Source: Raffaelea ambrosiae
Lineage: Eukaryota > Ascomycota > Sordariomycetes > Ophiostomatales > Ophiostomataceae
Length of the DNA stretch: 64,000 bases
Reading direction: 5' to 3'
Assembly: GCA_002778195.1 (NCBI GenBank)
Contig: PCDI01000010.1
Span: forward strand, 992,001-1,056,000
The position numbers and the translations under genes were made by a program. A model generated the notes under the pieces. The model did no database searches. It had not been told where the DNA came from and worked only from the letters and a program-made list of their open reading frames with translations. Positions 55,982 to 64,000 of this stretch are shown one piece after another. Position 1 is the first letter of the stretch. The number at the start of each line of letters is the position of its first letter.

Positions 55982-56737
55982 TCAGGGGGCTGGTACAACA
56001 GACAAGCTTTCAGCGGGTTCGCCTCCAGTGGTTTCGGGAGGAGTGGGCGCTTCATTGTCGGACAGCACGCCTGCGGACATCGGCATTCCTTCGTCTAATA
56101 GATCGCCCGGCGTGTTTACAGCCTCCCGGGACCTTCCCGCATCCCTGGCTGCCTTCCGCTTCTCTGCTGATATACAGTTGTAAATATCCCGCCTTGTGGC
56201 CAGCGACTTGCGGCGCTGCAGGAAGGCCAGGATCTGTCTGGGCGTGATGCCCACGGCAGCCATGTCTAACACGAGCGACTTCTCGGAAGAGAACAGGGAC
56301 CGACTTGCAGGGTGCTCGGACGGATCGATGCTCGGCTCGTGGTTGTGCTGGGAGAACTTGGCCTGGCTGCGATGCCGGATCGACCAAGTGCCGTCGGCGT
56401 TCTCCCTGGCCATGAAGGAGTAGCTGCAGTTGCACCTGCGTGTGGGCTTGCGCTGTCGTTTGACGGCAATGGACTGGTGGGGTCTGCCAGAGCGGTCGCA
56501 GGCAAACGTGATCACGAGGCGTCCGCCAGAACTGCTATTGTTGGTGGAGCGTCTCTTGATGAAGGCATAGCCGCGGGCCTTGGCCCATTCGCTGATATAC
56601 CGGCGGAGGGCTTCCAGAGAAGGGTGGACGTCTTCTGGTGGGAGGGAACCCTCGGCGACGACCTGGGGTCCGGCTTGCACCGCGTATTTCGCCGTGGTTG
56701 CCGCCACGGCCTCGACTGGGGCTTCGGGAGCGGCCAT
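55982..56737 (-). CDS. FAR1/WRKY-GCM1-type DNA-binding-domain protein, no transposase
   Basis: ATG 56737 (MAAPEAPVEAVAATTAKY) gives 251 aa. The ORF continues 44 codons upstream, but a branch-site-like GCTAAC and an AG just before the ATG suggest a 5'-UTR intron. Residues ~40-145 form a FAR1-type zinc fold: EDVHPSLEALRRYISEWAKA, VITFACDRSGRP, RRCNCSYSFMAR, then DGTWSIRH and HNHEPS (a C-C-H-x-H set). This is the DNA-binding module of Mutator-like (Hop/MULE) transposases and of plant FHY3/FAR1. A helical segment (MAAVGITPRQILAFLQRR) follows, then a short acidic tail. No DDE catalytic region is present, so it is either a domesticated DNA-binding protein or a truncated element. It diverges from RSM22 across 274 nt. 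Confidence 0.8.
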   Translation of the reverse strand: MAAPEAPVEAVAATTAKYAVQAGPQVVAEGSLPPEDVHPSLEALRRYISEWAKARGYAFIKRRSTNNSSSGGRLVITFACDRSGRPHQSIAVKRQRKPTRRCNCSYSFMARENADGTWSIRHRSQAKFSQHNHEPSIDPSEHPASRSLFSSEKSLVLDMAAVGITPRQILAFLQRRKSLATRRDIYNCISAEKRKAARDAGRSREAVNTPGDLLDEGMPMSAGVLSDNEAPTPPETTGGEPAESLSVVPAP

Positions 56738-57011
56738 GGGATGCTCGCGTTGTGGCGATGTTCGTTTGTATGTTAGCACACGCTGGCAGAGACCCATAAG
56801 ACCGTGCTTTTTAGGGGACTTTATTATGTAACAGTTCATCACATGACCTACTGCAACTTGAATTTTCAATCTCTGCGCTGTGATTTGCAGGCCAGTGGAG
56901 CTCTAAAAAAAGTTTGGGACGGGTATCTTTGATCGCAGTGGGCTCTTTTTTCGACCCTTGCTTTTTTTTGACACTCGTCAACCTCAGTTGCAGAGTCGAC
57001 TACTTTCAACC
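56738..57011. promoter_or_regulatory. Divergent promoter, FAR1-domain gene / RSM22
   Basis: 274 nt between start codons. It may include a 5'-UTR intron of the minus-strand gene (GCTAAC read on the minus strand near 56771-56776). Confidence 0.45.
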
Positions 57012-59579
57012 ATGTTCAGAGCCAAGGGGGTGCAGCGGGCCTGCCCACGCAGCCATGCATGGCTGCAGCAGGTTTTTGAGACGGCCGTTATTGTACCGGC
57101 CAGGAACGAAAGCCACAGCCAGACAGCTTCGACCACACTCTCACGACAAAGGCCAAGAGCATCTGCACAGAGCTACAACCGATCGCATCTTCGAGCTTTC
57201 TCGACCTCACGCGGTGCTGTGCGTCAGGGTGCCCAAGTCGAGGTGACCAACGATAGCGAATCTTCTGAAAACATTGAGACAGTCGTGCGACAAGCCAAAG
57301 CAACGTTTGGCAACACCCTGCCCAAGGGCTATCTCGATGCCGAAGAATACAAGCTGTACGAGCGGCTCTACGGGACACCTCTGCGTGACACACGACCCGA
57401 CGACATCGGTATACCAGAAAAGGGTGAAGATGAAAAAGGTCGTCGAGACCACACGCTACTGCGGGAAACGGAAGACGGCGGACTCGAACCGGTGGACTTG
57501 TCGGTGAAGGCGACAGTGATCAGCACTTCGGGCGAAGCTGGCGGAATTCATATAGTCAAGGAAGAATCAGTAGCAGAACTGCAGGCGACCAAACCATTGG
57601 CGTATAATCAGGTGGAATACATCAATGCGGTGGCGCGGAACAAGCGAGAGTACAATGCTCTGACGAAGCTGCAGCGCGACTTTGAGGCAGCGAGCTTGCT
57701 GGCAGCGATGGAGGAAGCCAAGCAAGAACAGCAAGGCCGGGCCGTGGGAGCAGGCGAGACGGAAGAATACGAAGACTCTGAGCTGCAAGAGTTCGAAGCA
57801 GAGCAGCAGGAGGAGAACTACGATGTGCGCGAGCCGAGGATATCGGAGGGCAGCTCGGAGAAGCGCCTCCACCCGCTCACGATAGAAGGCTGGTCCCGGA
57901 CGACGCCGTCGACGATCCAGCTCTCCAAAGCTGAGTTCGTCGATCCCATTACCCACCTCCTGCGACGGACCGACATAAAGCACCTGCGCGAGGCAGCCGA
58001 GACGGCCTTTGGTGGCCGGGGCCTGCCGTACTCGCCCGCATCATCGCGCGGCAAGCGCAACGCGAAGCAAACGGGCCTGACGATCGAGGCGGGCCACCAC
58101 CGCATGTCGGAGATCCAGGCGGACGCGTTCCTGGCAGCAGCTATGCCGCATATCTACGCGACGGCTATGAGTACGCTGGTCGAAGTGCGCCGCCGGCTGG
58201 GTTCGGGCTGGATCCGGGGCCTGCTGACGAAGAAGGACGGCAGCGCACCGCGGGTGCTGGATGTGGGCGGCGGCGGAGCGGCACTGGCGGCCTGGAACCA
58301 CGTGTTTGAGTCGGAGCAGCAAGTGTTGGAGGAGGACGAGGGACAGTCGGCGAAGCCAGACGACAGAAAAAAAGTGGAGAAGACGGTGGTGGTGGGCTCG
58401 GACGCCCTGCGGTACCGCAGCTCGACCTTTCTGTACAACACCACCTTCTTGCCGCGGCTGCCGGACCTGCTGCACTCGGCCGAAAACGTGGTGCGCCACA
58501 TTGATGCGCCGGAGACGCCGCGGGCGGCGCGCAAGACGTACGACGTGATCATTGCGAGCCACACGCTGATGCCGCAGGCCAAGACACACCAGCGGCGGGC
58601 CATGGTGGCCAACCTGTGGGCGCTGCTGAACCCGGAGGGGGGTGTGCTGATTTTGTTGGAAAAGGGCCACCCGCGCGGGTTTGAGGCTGTGGCGGACGCC
58701 CGGCAGCAGATCCTGGACGACCTGATGGTGAACAAGACGGAGTTTGAAGCGGCTGCAGACACGACGACGACGACGACGACTGCCGAGACGATCGGCCCGG
58801 AGGATCCGTCGGTGAAAGAGCGCGGACCCGGGATGATCATTGCGCCGTGCACGAACCAGGGAAAGTGTCCGATGTACCTGAAGCCTGGCCTGACGAGCGG
58901 ACGCAAGGATTTCTGCCATTTCAGCCAGCGGTTCAGCCGGCCGTCGTTTCTGCAGCGGATGCTGGGGCAGGCGCATAGCAACCACGAGGACGTGGACTAC
59001 AGCTATGTGGCGGTGCAGCGAGGCGCGCAAAGCACGACCCTGGAGGCGGAGCCGGCTCGGACACAGCCCATCCAGCAAGGCGAGGACGCGGCCGCCATGG
59101 CATTCAAGGGATTTGAACACGTGGGCCAGGCGGCGGCCGAAGGAGACGAGAACGCAGCAGAGCTTGGTCTGCTTCCGCCCAACTCACTGTCTCTGCCGCG
59201 GACGATCATGCCTCCTCTGAAACGGCACGGCCATGTGATCCTGGACGTGTGTACGCCGGCGGGCAAGGTCGAGCGGTGGACGGTGCCGCGGTCGTTTAGC
59301 CGGCAGGCGTACCACGACGCGCGCAAGTCGCAATGGGGCGACCTGTGGGCGTTGGGAGCGAAGACGCGGGTGGAGCGCAAGGTGCGTCTGGGCCGGGGCG
59401 ACGGTGAATCGTCGGACAAGGACGGCAGCGGCAAGAAACGGCCGCGGGTGATCAACGTGACGATGGACGCCGCGGGCCGGGTAGAGGCGTCGGAGAAGGG
59501 GCGGAGGGGCAATGCCCAACGCCGCGGGAAGAACAAGGAGAGCCTGATGGCGGAGCTGATGAGGAGCGACGATGAGTAG
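57012..59579 (+). CDS. RSM22: Mitochondrial ribosome assembly methyltransferase-like protein RSM22/METTL17
   Basis: Intronless, 855 aa from ATG 57012. The N-terminus MFRAKGVQRACPRSHAW is basic with no acidic residues for ~35 positions, typical of a mitochondrial presequence. The Rsm22 domain starts near LPYSPASSRGKRNAKQTGLT. RVLDVGGGGAALAAWN is the SAM-binding-like loop, followed by YDVIIASHTLMPQ and LLNPEGGVLILLEKGHPRGF. The 4Fe-4S cluster motif APCTNQGKCPMY ... DFCHFSQR gives Cys613, Cys619 and Cys635; Cys747 may be the fourth ligand. Yeast and animal relatives act in small-subunit mitoribosome assembly and lack proven methylation activity. An acidic Glu/Gln-rich insertion sits at about 240-285, and the tail is Lys/Arg-rich. 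Confidence 0.93.
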   Translation: MFRAKGVQRACPRSHAWLQQVFETAVIVPARNESHSQTASTTLSRQRPRASAQSYNRSHLRAFSTSRGAVRQGAQVEVTNDSESSENIETVVRQAKATFGNTLPKGYLDAEEYKLYERLYGTPLRDTRPDDIGIPEKGEDEKGRRDHTLLRETEDGGLEPVDLSVKATVISTSGEAGGIHIVKEESVAELQATKPLAYNQVEYINAVARNKREYNALTKLQRDFEAASLLAAMEEAKQEQQGRAVGAGETEEYEDSELQEFEAEQQEENYDVREPRISEGSSEKRLHPLTIEGWSRTTPSTIQLSKAEFVDPITHLLRRTDIKHLREAAETAFGGRGLPYSPASSRGKRNAKQTGLTIEAGHHRMSEIQADAFLAAAMPHIYATAMSTLVEVRRRLGSGWIRGLLTKKDGSAPRVLDVGGGGAALAAWNHVFESEQQVLEEDEGQSAKPDDRKKVEKTVVVGSDALRYRSSTFLYNTTFLPRLPDLLHSAENVVRHIDAPETPRAARKTYDVIIASHTLMPQAKTHQRRAMVANLWALLNPEGGVLILLEKGHPRGFEAVADARQQILDDLMVNKTEFEAAADTTTTTTTAETIGPEDPSVKERGPGMIIAPCTNQGKCPMYLKPGLTSGRKDFCHFSQRFSRPSFLQRMLGQAHSNHEDVDYSYVAVQRGAQSTTLEAEPARTQPIQQGEDAAAMAFKGFEHVGQAAAEGDENAAELGLLPPNSLSLPRTIMPPLKRHGHVILDVCTPAGKVERWTVPRSFSRQAYHDARKSQWGDLWALGAKTRVERKVRLGRGDGESSDKDGSGKKRPRVINVTMDAAGRVEASEKGRRGNAQRRGKNKESLMAELMRSDDE

Positions 59580-59935
59580 AATTGGAAGAGGAAAGGGTAG
59601 GGGAAAAGGGGAAAAGGAGGGGGAAAAGGGAAAAAGAAATAGGAAAAATGGACGACCGGTTATGGACTGACACGGCAATGTTGGGCATAGGCATTGTAAC
59701 AAAAAAGACATGGGATTCTCCACTGTATCATAGACACCTCTGTACAAACGATCAATGTAAAGCTACTCTAAAAAAAGGAACACATATGGATTTGGATGCA
59801 GTGGAATGGACGTTTCCACGTGCTGTGAATGATTCGGCCCGTGAACAAACTCTATTTGCATGGCGTCTCTGGTATCCTGCCTTGGAACACCCATTGAATT
59901 GCCCGCCCAGTCCCATGGCTCCACGACCCGACCAT
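59580..59935. other. Intergenic between convergent RSM22 and DAK1 genes
   Basis: 356 nt. A purine-rich G/A stretch (59580-59650) directly follows the RSM22 stop. No gene is seen. Confidence 0.5.
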
Positions 59936-61852
59936 CTACACGCCCGTCGCCTCCTTGGGCACGTCTATGCCCAGCCCCTGGGCCAGGCCCCAGACCATCT
60001 CGTAGAACGCCCACGCGCCCGGGTCGGGCGGCGTCGGTCCGCCGGCGGCCGTGGCCGCCTCGCCGACGTAGCTGGCGCGTCCCATGCGCGGACGCAGGTG
60101 GCGCGTGGCCGCGGCCTGTTCGCCGGCCACGCGGACGGCCGCCGCCAGGTCGTGGGTGGCGGCGTACGCGGCGGCAAACGGGATCAGGACGTCCATGACG
60201 GTGCGGTCGCCCGCGCGCGCAGGCGTGTAGGCCTGGAGGGTGTCGACAGCCGCGGCCAGCGCGTCCGAGACGAGCGCGTCCGAGACGAGCACGCCGGTCT
60301 TGGCCTGGACGGCCCCCCACAGGGCCGTCGTAAAGGCGGAGAGCAGGATGCCCAGAATGGCGCCCAGCGTGCCGCCCATGTCGTCGACGGCGGCAGTCAA
60401 GGAGGCCAAGAAGGGGAACAAGCCCCCGGCTGCTTTTGTCGTTGTTGTGGTTGTTGTTGACAGGTCCCCTTCTGTTTGTTGGCGACGATCATCCACAATC
60501 GCGAGGATGCCCTCGCACAGGCCCCGGACGGCCTCGCCGCAGTCGCCGTCGCCCATGACAGTGTCCCAGGCGGTCAGCATGGGCTCGGCTTGGATGGGTG
60601 CGAGGCAGGCCGCGCGGATGGCCGTCTGGAGCACCGCCGGGTCGACCGGCAGGTCGGGCAGCGCCTGGACACCATGGCCGCTGGCACCGTCTGTGGTGTT
60701 GGCGTTGTGGTCCTGGACAGCAGCAGGGCTTGTTCTCGCTCTCGGCTTGGTCGTGTTGGGCCAGGCGACGGCACTGGTCGGCCGCTCCAGCAGTGCCAGC
60801 AGGTCGGCCGCGGTGATTGCTTTGTCGTTGTCGTCGTCATCGTCGTCGTCGCTCAGCGCCCGGGCCGCCGCGGACAGGTTGCACAGCGACACCGAGAAGC
60901 CGGGCGCGTTGAGGGACGTCTCCAGCGCGCCGGTCAGCGTGAAGCAGGGCTCGATGTGGTAGGTGGTGGCGAGCTGCTGCTGGACCTCGTCGGTCAGCGC
61001 GCCCAGCTCGAGCACGGACAGGCCGCCGTAGTTGTTGATGAGGAGCGCGACCTGGTCCTGGCGGGAAAACGGCACAAACGCCCGCTCGGGGTCGGCGGGG
61101 TCGCACAGCAGGGCCAGGCACCGGGCGACCAGGTCGTCGACGGGCGGGAAGGGGGACGTCAGGAGCTGCTGGCCTGGCTCGTTGTGGATGCCCGCGCCGA
61201 GGACGCAGACGTCGTCGGCGACGGGCGGCTGCTTGGGCCGGCCGGGCACGTGACAGTGGTCGAGCGCGGAGCCGATGGAGACGGTCTGGGCGTTGACGGC
61301 GCGGCCGAGGGCGACGCACCGGTCCAGCGACCAGCCCTCGGCGGCGGCGGCGCCCAGCGTCTTCATGGTGAACAGGTGGCCGGGCATGCCGCGGCGGCCG
61401 ACGCGGGCGCTGCCGGTGCGGCCAATGGACACGTCGTCGGAGCCGTACAGGAGGATCACGTTCTTGCCCAGTTCCGCCCGCTCTTGCTCGGCGGCCAGGC
61501 CAAAGTGCAGCCGGTCGCCGGTGTAGTTGGTGATGAGCAGGATGGTGCCCTGGGCCGACGGGGCCAGGGCCATGGCGGCGCGGACCTGCTTGGTGCTGGG
61601 CGAGGCAAAGATGTCGCCGCAGGCGGCGGCGGCCAGCAGGCCCTCGCCGACGAAGCCGCTCCAGGCGGGCTCGTGGCCGGAGCCGCCGCCGCCGATGATG
61701 CTGACACGGTCGGGGACGTGCTCGGTGCTGGCGACGACGCGCTGGGGCTCGTCGAGCACGAGGGCGTCTGGATGGGCGCGGACAAGGGCGCGGAGAGCGC
61801 GGGGGACGAGGGTGTTGGCCGCGGTGGACGGGAAGTAGTGTTTGGTAGACAT
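59936..61852 (-). CDS. DAK1: Dihydroxyacetone (glycerone) kinase
   Basis: Intronless, 638 aa from ATG 61852 (MSTKHYFPSTAANTLVPRAL). The DhaK domain (about 1-340) has the glycine loop VSIIGGGGSGHEPAWSGFVG, NYTGDRLHFG, and His223 in GIHNEPG, the histidine that binds dihydroxyacetone covalently. The DhaL/ATP domain (about 410-630) has DTVMGDGDCGEAVRG and GGTLGAILGILLSAF. The enzyme phosphorylates dihydroxyacetone with ATP and detoxifies it in glycerol metabolism. It is longer than yeast Dak1 (584 aa) because of an acidic Asp run and a Thr/Ala-rich linker between domains, plus a Thr run. The start abuts a G-homopolymer containing the only ambiguous base of the window (61855). Confidence 0.95.
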   Translation of the reverse strand: MSTKHYFPSTAANTLVPRALRALVRAHPDALVLDEPQRVVASTEHVPDRVSIIGGGGSGHEPAWSGFVGEGLLAAAACGDIFASPSTKQVRAAMALAPSAQGTILLITNYTGDRLHFGLAAEQERAELGKNVILLYGSDDVSIGRTGSARVGRRGMPGHLFTMKTLGAAAAEGWSLDRCVALGRAVNAQTVSIGSALDHCHVPGRPKQPPVADDVCVLGAGIHNEPGQQLLTSPFPPVDDLVARCLALLCDPADPERAFVPFSRQDQVALLINNYGGLSVLELGALTDEVQQQLATTYHIEPCFTLTGALETSLNAPGFSVSLCNLSAAARALSDDDDDDDNDKAITAADLLALLERPTSAVAWPNTTKPRARTSPAAVQDHNANTTDGASGHGVQALPDLPVDPAVLQTAIRAACLAPIQAEPMLTAWDTVMGDGDCGEAVRGLCEGILAIVDDRRQQTEGDLSTTTTTTTKAAGGLFPFLASLTAAVDDMGGTLGAILGILLSAFTTALWGAVQAKTGVLVSDALVSDALAAAVDTLQAYTPARAGDRTVMDVLIPFAAAYAATHDLAAAVRVAGEQAAATRHLRPRMGRASYVGEAATAAGGPTPPDPGAWAFYEMVWGLAQGLGIDVPKEATGV

Positions 61853-62788
61853 GGNGGGGGGGGGGGGAGAAGATGCGACGAAGAGAAAGAAATGAAAGGG
61901 ACAAGTCGACGTCGACTCAAACTGGACGCTGGGCGGCAGACATCGTGAGAGACGAACTGCGTCTCGCTATGATGGCCATTTTAAGGAAGCGTTCCCCTGA
62001 GGCGGACATGCATCACTCGGGAGAATGCACGAGACTTGTGTGTTCAGTTGGGACTGGTTGACTGTTGGAGCGCGTCGAGCAGGATCCTCCACGAGAGGTC
62101 CCCGGGATGACCGCGTTTCTCTGCCCCCCAGAAACGCATATGACTTTGTCTCCAGAGTGCGGAGTGCGGAAACCCAGTGCGGGTGACGAGGCCCCGATGT
62201 ATGGAGTCGGCCATTGTATGGAGTCGCCAAGAGAAAGAATGGAGCAAGCGAGAAGAGAGAACGCAAGAAGGAGTCGAACGAAGAAACAAGAGAAACAAAA
62301 CCAAACTATCGAAAACAAACCCCGAGTCGAGGCATGGACCCCCGAGTCGCAGGCGGTGTCGCACTCTAGCAGGGCCTCGGGCAACGGTCTCTAACCGGAT
62401 CGAGCAAAGCTGTCGGACGATCTGGGGACGCCATGGGAGTCGACGTTTGTCTGGAGCCTCCGCATTTCGCAGTGTGGTGTTAGTGGAGCCCTCGAAGTAG
62501 TTCGTTGGATCCTTTATTTTCAGAGACCAGGGGCAGGGATTCCCGTGTCGCGGCACAAACATGGACCGTCAGCCGGACCGGCAATGGGGGCAGTCTAGTC
62601 CACTCCCCCTACGCCAAGGTTGCAGTATCGACAATCCTTTTTTGTCAATTATATGATTATTGCGCCCCCTGTCTGGGTAGTTGATGTTTCGTAACGAGGC
62701 CGTCTGGAGATAGTCGGGCGCATCGCATCCAAGGACCTTGATTCTCCCATTTTTCTTATTGATCTTGGATCTTGTTTACCACCTTTCC
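61853..62788. other. Divergent region between DAK1 and Zn2Cys6 genes
   Basis: 936 nt. A G-run with one N (61855-61867) sits at the DAK1 start. The words GGAGTCGCC/GGAGTCGGCC and GCGGAGTGCGGA recur near 62157-62230. No gene is seen. Confidence 0.45.
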
Positions 62789-64000
62789 ATGGACGGCGAC
62801 GAGGACAGGCCGAGACGGCGTCCACGCAAGTCTCGCGGCAAAGGACTGCGCACAACAACAGGGTGGTACGTTGGTCCCGAAAGGGGGGGGGTGGTCACCG
62901 AGCCGCGTGATATCTCCAGAGATGGCAACTCTGTCAGCTGTCTCGGATATCTCCAGATGTACCTTGCACTCACATCCTGACTAACAGCCTCACCTGCCGC
63001 AAACGACACAAGAAGTGTGACGAGCAGCAGCCGGTCTGTGGACCCTGCACGGTCTCGTGCCGACCGTGTGTGTTTCCCCCGGCCGGTGGGCAGGTGCCGG
63101 CCGACACCCGCGCCCAGAGTCGAGGCAGTACCAGCCACAGCCAGCATACCAGCCATGCCAGCCAGGCCAGCCACAGCCCATCATTCCGAGACGAGACGCA
63201 GAACGGCCACCTGGAGACCCTCGACCCCGGCCTGGACTCGCGTCGGGACGCAGACCTCGACTCCAACCTGGACCCCGCCCTGGAGCAACTGGAGCCGCCA
63301 CTGGGGCCACCACTGGACTCAACCGTGTCGGCGGGCTCGCCTATGGGCCTCTATGCCCAGGCGTCCCAGGTGTCCCAGGTGGGCCACATCGCTCGCGTCG
63401 AGTCGACCCAGCACCAGCAGCCACAGCAGAGCCACCAGGTCCACCAAGCCCAACACCCCCCCGTAGTCTCTCCTCCTCCGCAGCAGGACGTCCTCCTCCG
63501 CGGCTGCTGGTCTCCCGAAGACACCACCGGCGCGTCCACCTCGTCCGAGTTCTGGACCGTCGACTTTGCCTCGACACGCTGGCTGGACCTCCTGGCCAAT
63601 GACGTCGCCCAGGCCGGCGCCCTCACAGGCGAGGCCACCAGCAACAGCCACCCACACCATCCACACCACCCACACCACCACCACCACCACCAACAGCAGC
63701 AGCAGCAACCTCGGCCGCCGCGTCTCTCCTTCTCCACATATGTCTCGCCGGCCCTCCTCAATGGCCAGGCCCGGCTGCCGGCCAACGCCGACCCGGCCGT
63801 CGAGCGGCGCACGTGGCAGGCCAATGCCGACCTCGTCTTGACGGACCGCGAGGCGGGCCTGCTGCGCCACTTTGCCGAGCGCTGTGCGCTGTGGCTGGAC
63901 CTGTTTGACCCCCGGCGCCTGTTCTCGACCTATGCGATCCGGCTGGCCCTGAGGAACGCCGGCCTGATGAAGGCCATTCTGGCCCTGTCGGCCAAGCACC
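62789..64000 (+). CDS. Zn2Cys6 transcription factor (5' part; runs off the right edge)
   Basis: Exons 62789-62865 and 62988-64000 (open); the 122-nt phase-2 intron (GTACGT, GACTAACAG) splits the codon of the first zinc-cluster cysteine. Cys26-29-36-43-46-53 has the standard C-x2-C-x6-C-x6-C-x2-C-x6-C spacing (GCLTCRKRHKKCDEQQPVC). A basic leader (RPRRRPRKSRGKG) precedes it. A long disordered part follows, rich in Ser, His and Gln, with His-Pro and polyglutamine runs. A regulatory domain of the Fungal_trans_2 type begins at LLRHFAERCALWLDLFDPRR and reaches ILALSAKH at the edge. It is the second regulator of this class in the window. It diverges from DAK1. Confidence 0.9.

Noticed and set aside
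60476..61948. 490-codon plus-strand ORF over the kinase gene
   Set aside because: Antisense shadow of DAK1 in GC-rich sequence; it reads Gly/Ala/Val-rich with no domain and crosses the N.

Overview
The window is nuclear DNA of a filamentous ascomycete. The gene content (Zn2Cys6 regulators, an RTA1 membrane protein, a SUR7 eisosome-type protein, an asco-laccase, a Clr5-domain family, a STRIPAK FHA/tail-anchor protein) and the splicing style (55-140 nt introns, GTAAGT/GTACGT/GTATGT donors, CTAAC branch sites close to the acceptor) point to Sordariomycetes. An Ophiostomatales-like, GC-rich genome is my guess but is not proven. I support 26 loci. Two are cut by the window edges and two look degenerate.

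Layout. 1-9.5 kb, all on the minus strand: cytosolic isoleucyl-tRNA synthetase (left-truncated), a C2H2 protein with a 12-nt repeat, a secreted berberine-bridge-type FAD oxidase, a nitrilase-fold protein lacking its catalytic cysteine, and an MFS transporter. 10.3-12.7 kb: a gene broken by a stop codon and a frameshift. 13-21 kb: an unknown basic-tailed protein, an FHA-kinase and a SUR7-family protein. 21.2-31 kb: a gene-poor, low-complexity-rich island with four same-strand paralogous Clr5-domain genes (called A-D here). All four have their Clr5 helix split by a phase-2 intron at the same place. This is the most unusual part of the window. 31-41 kb: an RTA1 protein and a Zn2Cys6 factor diverging from a 3.5 kb intergenic region, then a degenerate minus-strand locus. 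41.5-64 kb: mostly conserved housekeeping genes, namely a methyltransferase, the PRO45/SLMAP-like FHA protein, MGR2, a laccase, a SPOUT-fold RNA methyltransferase, a membrane-anchored thioredoxin, a FAR1-type DNA-binding protein, RSM22, dihydroxyacetone kinase and a right-truncated Zn2Cys6 factor.

Working together. MGR2 (TIM23 import channel) and RSM22 (mitoribosome assembly) serve mitochondria. PRO45-like and SUR7-like proteins serve signalling and membrane organisation. Two divergent pairs with short shared promoters are SPOUT/thioredoxin and FAR1-domain/RSM22. Several genes contain very short exons that open-reading-frame searches miss: a 6-nt exon in the isoleucyl-tRNA synthetase (inside its HIGH-motif region), 27- and 30-nt exons in MGR2, a 13-nt first exon in the SUR7 gene and a 24-nt first exon in the SPOUT gene. 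All functional calls come from reading motifs by eye; no database search was run.
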